Shown: piece after piece, positions 57,676-64,000 of the stretch | Layout: every line of letters starts with the position of its first letter | Numbering within the stretch: position 1 is the stretch's first letter | From: Akanthomyces muscarius | Taxonomy: Eukaryota > Ascomycota > Sordariomycetes > Hypocreales > Cordycipitaceae | Assembly: GCF_028009165.1 (NCBI RefSeq) | Contig: NC_079241.1 | Location: 2,976,001 to 3,040,000, forward strand | Length of the DNA stretch: 64,000 nucleotides | Direction: 5' to 3' | Position numbers and translations under genes: made by a program | Notes under the pieces: model-generated | What the model was told of the DNA's origin: nothing | Database searches by the model: none | What the model saw: only the letters and a program-made list of their open reading frames with translations

Positions 57676-58817
57676 ATGTTGCCGTCCTCGGTGCGCCGCG
57701 TCGCCCCGACGGCTGCTGGCCTCGCAGCATCAGCGGCTCCCAGGGCCGCCGTCGCTGCTGCTGCTTCGACGCCCGTCATCATGCGCGGCCACCAGCGCCG
57801 CTTCTCCTCGTCCAAGCCCTCGCGCCCCGACAACGGCTCCAGCGAATTCTCGGCCGGCCAGTCTGTCCCTGCCTCGTCGTCGCGGCACGAGGGCAAGGCT
57901 TCGGGCGACAAGCGGAAACGAAAGAGCAAGGAGGCGGCGGCCCGTGATGCCTCGTTCAAGAAGCTGCCCAGTGTCCCTGCCACGCACCACATGTCCCAAG
58001 AAGGTATGCCGCAGAAGAAGAAAAGGAGAGCAGAGGCAGTTCAGTCCTGCTCTCGGCTTGACGCCCCTACTTGCGCAGATCTATACTAACGACTTCATCG
58101 CTAGCCCTCGGTCTCTCGAGCTTCTTCTCGCTTCACCGCCCCATCTCGATCACCCAGACCATGCCACGAACCGTTTCTGACGAGCACTTTGCTTCCATCT
58201 TTGCGGCCCGCTCCAAGGCTAGCCGCATGTCCGAGACTATATCCACCCTGTCCGACACCATCGACCAGCTCGAGGGTCCCATGGCCCAGATGACCATCGG
58301 TGGCCAAGAGGAGCAGATGCAGAACGGCATGCAGCGCCTTGAAGTCCGCAACGCCGACGGCAGCGAATCCAGCGTCTACCTCCAGGTTGACACCATGTCG
58401 GGCGACTTTTTGCCCTTTCGTCCGCCGCCGCTGCCCCAGGCCCAGACGGCCGCCGGCGAGGGCGAGACTAGCATGGCGGCCGAAGCCGAGGCGGCCGAGG
58501 AGAACCCCCAGCACCGCGTCTACAAGGCCATGTTCACCATTGAAGAGTCCACCGAGGCCGACGGCCAGATCCGCATCGTTGCCCACAGCCCGCGCATCAT
58601 CAACGAGGAGCAGCCGCGCAGCTTCATCGAGCGCCTCGCCCAGCGCCAGCTGCGCTTCGACGAGTCCCGCGCCCGCCGCGCCAACGGACACGCTGCCGGC
58701 GAGACCATGGAGGCCATTAGCGTCAAGCGCCAGCGTAAGCTCCGTATGAAGAAGAAGAAGTACAAGAAGTTTATGAAGCGAACGAGAAACCTGCGCCGCA
58801 AGCTTGACCGCACATAA
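57676..58817 (+). CDS. mitochondrial small ribosomal subunit protein mS38 (Cox24/Qri5-like)
   Basis: mS38 (yeast Cox24/Qri5, human AURKAIP1) sits in the mitoribosomal small subunit and contributes a very basic C-terminal helix near the decoding region. Exons are 57676-58003 and 58105-58817, giving 346 residues. The intron (GTATGC..TAG) splits the Ala of SQEALGLS. The N-terminus (MLPSSVRRVAPTAAGLAAS...) is an Arg/Ala-rich, acid-free mitochondrial presequence. The middle is variable and acidic to Ala-rich. The C-terminal ~30 residues, SVKRQRKLRMKKKKYKKF followed by MKRTRNLRRKLDRT, are the family signature. The predicted presequence and the signature agree on the mitochondrial matrix as the site of action. 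Confidence 0.92.
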
Positions 58818-59443
58818 AGGCGGTCACGTTTGCACGGTTCTGGCGTGCACGGTTCTGGCGTGTGTATATTAGATCTATTTTCCCTTTGTTAATTGCTTCA
58901 TGCTGGCACATTTCATCAGGTCGGGGCTGATTTACGAGGTGTCGTGTCTGGTGCGACAGTTTGGAGTATGCTGGAACCAGGCATGCTACCAAGAGCTGTT
59001 TTCGACTTTTTTTTTCACATTACAATGCATCATCCATAGACATTGCAACAGCAATTCGCCAACATAGAAACGATTTCAAACCAGTCGCGTGGCCGCTTTG
59101 TGCATTCTGGTTCTACTGACGCTGATACTACATGCGGCACGGCCAATTTTACACATGCTAACAAATCGAAAGACGTCCAACTGCTTTTATGATTTGCCTT
59201 AGAAACAATTGTTGCTGGACGTCTTTCTGTCAACTACTGATACATCGCTTTAGCGGCCAGTTCTTGAAATGCCCCATAAAAAGTTAAGGCCGCTGCGACA
59301 CACCGCCTGGCAGAAAGCCAACCGCCCGCCAAAATTTTGGATTTTGCCCGCCAGCGAATAGTCGCCTCGGACAGCCATTTTTTTCTGTCATTGCTGGGTT
59401 ACCTGTGATCGATTTCAACCGCGAAATTGACAAAGCCGGCACC
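58818..59443. other. spacer between mS38 and kre33
   Basis: The spacer holds mS38 3' sequence, including a short direct repeat of TGCACGGTTCTGGCGTG (about 58830-58862), and the kre33 promoter. No gene is seen. Confidence 0.55.
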
Positions 59444-62400
59444 ATGTCTGCTCGCAAGCAAGTGTAAGTACTCTTGCTGACCTCGTACGGAAATCAAAAT
59501 CAAGATTTTCGTGACTTCCAAGAGCTTGAGCTGACTCTCGCAGCGATCCCCGTATCGGCGCCTTGATTCGAAATGGCCTACAAGAAAAGAAGAGAAGCTT
59601 CTTCGTCGTTGTTGGCGATCACAGCAAAGATGTAATCGTGCGCCTACACTACATCATGTCGCGTGTCGACATTAAGCAGAACAAGTCGGTTCTGTGGGCG
59701 TACAAGAACAAGCTGTTGAACTTTACCAGGTATGCGAGCAACCACTCCAAACCGGTCCCTTGAAAAGCTTCGGCTCTGGCTAATCAGCGGCACCAATTAC
59801 AGTCACCGAAAGAAGCGCGAGGCCAAGATCAAGAAGGAAATCAAAAGAGGCATCCGCGAAGTCAACGACGAAGACCCGTTCGAGCTGTTCATCTCGCTGC
59901 ACAACATCCGCTACACCTACTACAAGGAGACGGACAAAATTCTCGGCAACACCTACGGCATGTGTATCCTGCAGGATTTCGAGGCCGTGACGCCCAACAC
60001 CCTCGCGCGCTGCGTCGAGACGGTCGAGGGCGGTGGCCTGGTCATCCTGCTGCTCAAGGGCATGAACTCGCTGCGCCAGCTCTACAACCTCTCCATGGAC
60101 GTGCACTCGCGGTACCGCACTGAGGCGCACGCCGACGTCGTCGCCCGCTTCAACGAGCGCTTCCTGCTCTCTCTCGGCGGCTGCGAGTCGTGCCTCGTCA
60201 TCGATGACGAGCTCAACGTGCTGCCCATCTCGGGCGGCAAAGACGTCAAGGCCCTCCCGCCGCCCGACCGGGACGAGAGCAAGACGCCCGCCCAGCGCGA
60301 GCTCGAGACCATCAAGGACGATACCCAGGACCGCCAGCCCGTCGGCTCCCTCGTCAACCTCGCACGTACCGTCGACCAGGCCAAGGCCCTCCTCACCTTT
60401 ACCGAGGCCATTTCCGAGAAGACGCTGCGCAGCACCGTGGCGCTGACCGCCGCCAGAGGTCGTGGCAAGTCGGCTGCTCTGGGTGTTGCCGTCGCTGCTG
60501 CAGTCGCCTACGGTTACAGCAACATCTTCATCACGTCCCCATCGCCCGAAAACTTGAAGACGCTGTTTGAGTTTGTCTTCAAGGGCTTCGACGCTTTGGG
60601 CTACGCCGACCACGCCGATTACTCTATTATCCAGAGCACAAACCCCGACTTCAACAAGGCCATTGTTCGCGTCAACATCCACCGCCAACATCGCCAGACT
60701 ATTCAATATATTCGCCCGCAGGACGCTCATGTTCTCGGACAAGCCGAGCTGGTTGTCATTGATGAGGCTGCTGCTATTCCTCTGCCGCTGGTCCGCAAGC
60801 TCATGGGCCCGTACCTCGTCTTTATGGCCTCCACTATCAACGGTTACGAAGGCACTGGTCGCTCGCTATCGCTCAAGCTCATCAAGCAGCTGCGTGAGCA
60901 GTCGCGCTCCGCCTCTGCTGGTGGTGTTGACACCGAGATTGCGGATCGCGCTACTGGCCGTGCGGCCAAGGGCGAAGAGTACCAGGCTGGCCGTAAGTTG
61001 CGCGAGATTACACTCTCTGAGCCCATTCGTTACGCTCAGGGCGACGGTGTCGAGAAGTGGCTCAACAAGCTGCTGTGCCTCGACGCTCAGCTTCCCAAAA
61101 TCAAGGCCGGAGCCCCTGATCCTCTCCAGTGTGAGCTCTGGAGCATTAACCGCGACACCCTCTTTTCCTTTCACCACGTATCGGAGGCGTTTCTACAGCA
61201 AATGGTTGCGCTTTACGTGGCCAGTCACTACAAGAACACGCCCGACGATCTGCAACTGATGAGTGATGCGCCCGCTCACGAGCTCTTCGTTCTCACTGCT
61301 CCTCGATCGGACCAAACGGGTAGACTTCCTGAGCCTCTGTGTGTGATCCAGGTCGCTCTCGAAGGTAAGATTAGCAGAGAAAGTGTGTTGAACAGCCTGA
61401 GTCGCGGTCAAAGACCTCACGGTGATCTCATCCCGTGGCTCGTCAGCCAGCAGTTCCAAGACGAGAACTTTGCTACGCTGTCTGGTGCTCGAATCGTGCG
61501 AATTGCGACCAACCCAGGATATATGGGCCAGGGTTACGGCTCCAAGGCCTTGGAGCTTCTGGTCAACTATTACGAGGGCAAGTTTGCCAACCTGTCCGAG
61601 GACGAGGATCAAGCCATGGAAGATCGAGTCAGCAGAGTCACCGATGCTGAGCTCTCCAAGTCATCGCTTCTGGACGACAAAATCGCCGTCCGTGACGTCA
61701 GCAAAATGCCGCCTTTGTTCACCAGCCTGGCGCAGAAACGGCCCAACAAGCTGGACTACATTGGTGTGAGCTACGGGTTAACCAAGGAGCTACAAAAGTT
61801 CTGGAAGCGCGCCTCGTTTGCTCCCGTATACCTGCGCCAAACGGCCAACGACTTGACTGGCGAACATACCTGCGTCATGCTGCGACCTCTGGAGACGGGC
61901 GACGACTCGAGCTGGCTCGGCGAATTCTCACGCGATTTCCAGAAGCGATTCAACTCTCTCCTCTCCTACCAGTTCCGAACGTTCAACGTGCAAATAGCCC
62001 TGAGCATCGACGAAGCTGCCTCGGCCGGCGCGAAGCTGGACGGCAACGAAGTCGCCCCCCTGACCAAAGAGGAGCTGGATCGCTTCATGTCGCCCTTTGA
62101 TTTGAAGCGCCTGGAGTCGTACGCCAACAACATGCTCGACTACCACGTCATCCTCGACCTGCTGCCCACCATTGCCAGCCTCTACTTTAACGGCAAGCTC
62201 AAGCAGAGCGTGAACCTGACAGGTATCCAAAAGGGCATCGTCATGGCCATGGGTCTCCAGCGCAAAGACTTTGAGGCGGCGTCGCAGGACCTGACGGTGC
62301 CGGCGCCGCAGCTCATGGCCATGTTCATCAAGGTGCTCCGCAAGGTGACGACGCACTTTGCCTCGCTCGTATCGGCGGCCGTGGACGCGGAGATGCCCAA

Positions 62401-62815
62401 GGCGCAGCAGGTGGGCGTCAGCCGTGCCGACGCCAGCGCCGCGCACGACGGCGAGGACGTGGTGGGCGGCAGCGTCGACAAGTACGCGCCGCTGACGCTG
62501 TCGCTCGATGATGAGCTGGCCGAGGGCGGCGACGAGGCTCTGCAGCAGCTGCGCAAGAAGCAGCGTGAGATGATTGACTCGCTGCCGCTGGACCAGTACG
62601 CCATCGACGGCGAGGCTCCCGGCTGGGAGGAGGCCGAGAAGCAGCTCAAGAGCGCGGCCAAGGACGGCAAGGTCGTGAGCGTCAAGTCGTCGGGCAAGAC
62701 GAAGCGCAAGGCGGCGGCGGGCTCGACGACGGCGGGCGAGGTGTACGAGGAGGTGTTTGGCGACAAGTCGTCGAGGAAAAAGGCCAAAAAGGACAAGAAA
62801 GACAAGAAGGCGTAA
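59444..62815 (+). CDS. kre33: NAT10/Kre33 RNA cytidine acetyltransferase
   Basis: Kre33/NAT10 makes N4-acetylcytidine in 18S rRNA and in some tRNAs, using acetyl-CoA and ATP, and is needed for small-subunit assembly in the nucleolus. Exons are 59444-59463 (20 nt), 59544-59729 and 59803-62815, giving 1072 residues, close to the usual ~1050. The N-terminal TmcA-like region (DPRIGALIRNGL..) is followed by the ATPase/helicase module, whose P-loop is ARGRGKSAALG (Lys291). VVIDEAAAIPLPLVRKLMGPYLVFM is its Walker B region. The GNAT domain has RIVRIATNPGYMGQGYGSKALELL (about 630-655), with the acetyl-CoA-binding QGYGSK. A Lys-rich tail (SSRKKAKKDKKDKKA) ends the protein, as in yeast Kre33. The long antisense frame at 61928-62830 is a GC shadow. 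Confidence 0.97.
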
Positions 62816-63866
62816 ATGGGCCAGCTGCATTGCTAACCAGGTCGCGGTTGGGGACGGGATAGATGTGCCTGCTTTTATCTACACTATAGGCGTTTTGTTG
62901 TACTTTTCCTTTGCATTAGTTGTCTGGGGTGTTCATCCTCGTGTGGACGTGGGTACTACTGTATATACACACCATTAAAAGAACACATTGTTTTGAGCAG
63001 CCCCTGTTGGTCGAGTTGCGTGTGTAGGTTGCCATGGCGCGCAGGTCGCCACTCACGCCTCGTCTTGTGCGACTGCTTTATTTTTCTGCCAACCAAAGAC
63101 AACCCCCCCCCCAAAAGGCATCTGTGTCCGGAAGAGGGGTTGGGTTGCCCGGTTGCCCGCCAGTTTGTGCGACGAGCGACGATCCCGGACATTGGCAACG
63201 CCCGCAACCTATTGCCTCGGTGCTCGGCCATGGTTCCTTTGTTCTAATTTCAAGCAAATGTGCCACGAAGCGGTAATAGCGGGAGCCGGAAGCTTGTTTT
63301 TTTCTTCTTGAAAATCAGGAGGCGAGCTGTAGGCACAACTCGGCGCTGTGCTCTCACCTTGTGTTCAGTGTTTAGGGGACCGCGAGAACGAGATTCGACC
63401 GAGGGCGTGGCAGCTGTCAGGCGTTGGTCGTGTGTTTGCGCTGTTGCCCTCCTTCAACATCTTCCATCGCTTTGTATCCCTTGCGCACTGTTACAACCGC
63501 TTGGAGCAATTCATCTTCGTTGAACATTAAACTTTAGCAAACATTACTTTTCAAATCATCCCCACCCGCCTTTCCCCCAGACCTGCCTGTTTCACGGATA
63601 TCCGGGGACGTGGAGATTTCGACGACGGCATTTGCGGATACATTGGCAAACGGCCAAACACACCACGCCCATCGACGGCAATACCTTACCAATCGGAGCC
63701 TCCAAATTCAGAGGACAAAGACTTGATCAAGAGAGAGAGAAAAGAGGGCGCCTGTTTCCAACCTGAGAAACGACACTTTCGATTGCAACTACCAAGCATC
63801 TACCACCGCCACAAGTGCTGGCCAGTATACTTTCACTGTCCGTGCTGCGGGTTCCGGCGCTTCTTC
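62816..63866. other. kre33 3' region and leader of the right-edge gene
   Basis: No gene is recognised until the right edge. A C10 run is at about 63100-63109. From 63531 the frame that contains ATG 63867 stays open to the window end, but it has no ATG before 63867. A good acceptor-like TTTCCCCCAG occurs at 63571-63580. A spliced or very long 5' leader is therefore possible. Confidence 0.45.
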
Positions 63867-64000
63867 ATGTGGGACGAGTGCCGCTTGTTCTGGGCGCGCT
63901 ACCAGTACATTGTCATTGATCAGGGCAACTTTCACCTGCGGCCCCGGCTGGGCCGCGGGCCGGACGAGCCGCCCGCGTGCGGCGGCGGCGTTCAGGAGCC
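63867..64000 (+). CDS. possible gene start, truncated by the window edge
   Basis: The frame MWDECRLFWARYQYIVIDQG... runs to the edge with strongly GC-rich third positions, like the real genes of this window. The same frame is open upstream to 63531, and its last part before the ATG (about 63790-63866) also has coding-like codon use and includes HCPCCGF, a possible zinc-binding cluster. The true start may therefore be upstream, through an intron or a missing exon. I recognise no family. The opposite strand also has an open frame here, which looks less protein-like. Confidence 0.35.
   Translation, partial: MWDECRLFWARYQYIVIDQGNFHLRPRLGRGPDEPPACGGGVQE

Noticed and set aside
61928..62830. 300-codon minus frame
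   Set aside because: It is antisense to the kre33 C-terminal part, a Leu/Arg/His-rich GC shadow.
1..64000. tRNA, rRNA, CRISPR or prokaryotic operon features
   Set aside because: No cloverleaf with A and B boxes, no rRNA-like block and no spaced direct repeats were found by eye; the introns and gene types are fungal.

Overview
The window is nuclear DNA of a filamentous ascomycete, most likely a sordariomycete and probably of hypocrealean type. This is inferred from short introns (about 50-125 nt) with GTAAGT/GTATGT-like donors and CAG/TAG acceptors, CT-rich leaders, and fungus-specific families (Nox1-type NADPH oxidase, deuterolysin, DUF1776, PAS hybrid histidine kinase, mS38). There are no rRNA, tRNA, CRISPR or operon structures, and I found no intact transposon.

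Layout. 1-7602 is a gene-poor flank. 7603-9323 (-) is a Zrc1/Cot1-type vacuolar zinc transporter. A 3.8 kb gap separates it from a MEMO-family protein (13088-14289, +). 16345-17767 (+) is an Sso-type plasma-membrane syntaxin with an unusual tail beyond its membrane anchor; it converges on a conserved fungal protein of unknown function (18780-19718, -). 20614-21925 (-) is a small GH18 chitinase-like protein whose catalytic motif is lost, and 24023-25124 (-) is a secreted deuterolysin metalloprotease. 27457-28293 (+) is the CPSF30/Yth1 polyadenylation factor, and 28649-30263 (-) is a DUF1776 protein. Three + strand genes follow: an amidase-signature enzyme (31480-33279), a class I SAM methyltransferase (33647-34701) and a Wss1-type DNA-protein-crosslink protease (35130-36278). 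After a repeat-rich 3.3 kb gap comes a 1389-residue PAS hybrid histidine kinase (39604-43773, +). Nox1 (44766-46550, -) and a large TM-SMP-C2 protein resembling tricalbin/Mug190 (49852-53511, +) stand head to head across 3.3 kb. The right part holds Sym1/Mpv17 (53898-54553, -), a small four-helix membrane protein (55801-56681, +), mitoribosomal protein mS38 (57676-58817, +), the NAT10/Kre33 RNA cytidine acetyltransferase (59444-62815, +) and a probable gene start cut by the right edge.

Most genes are single-copy housekeeping functions with no shared pathway: metal homeostasis, exocytosis, mRNA 3'-end formation, DNA repair, ribosome biogenesis, mitochondrial translation, redox and two-component signalling. 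Accessory character is limited to the degenerate chitinase, the secreted protease, the amidase/methyltransferase pair and the gene-poor gaps. I see no new multi-gene system. The most unusual signals are the apparently inactive GH18 protein, the 59-residue exoplasmic tail of the syntaxin with two dibasic sites, and a dispersed GGTAGGTACCTACC-like motif in several intergenic spacers. All exon boundaries are read by eye from splice consensus and reading-frame continuity; homology statements are from recognition of motifs, not from searches.
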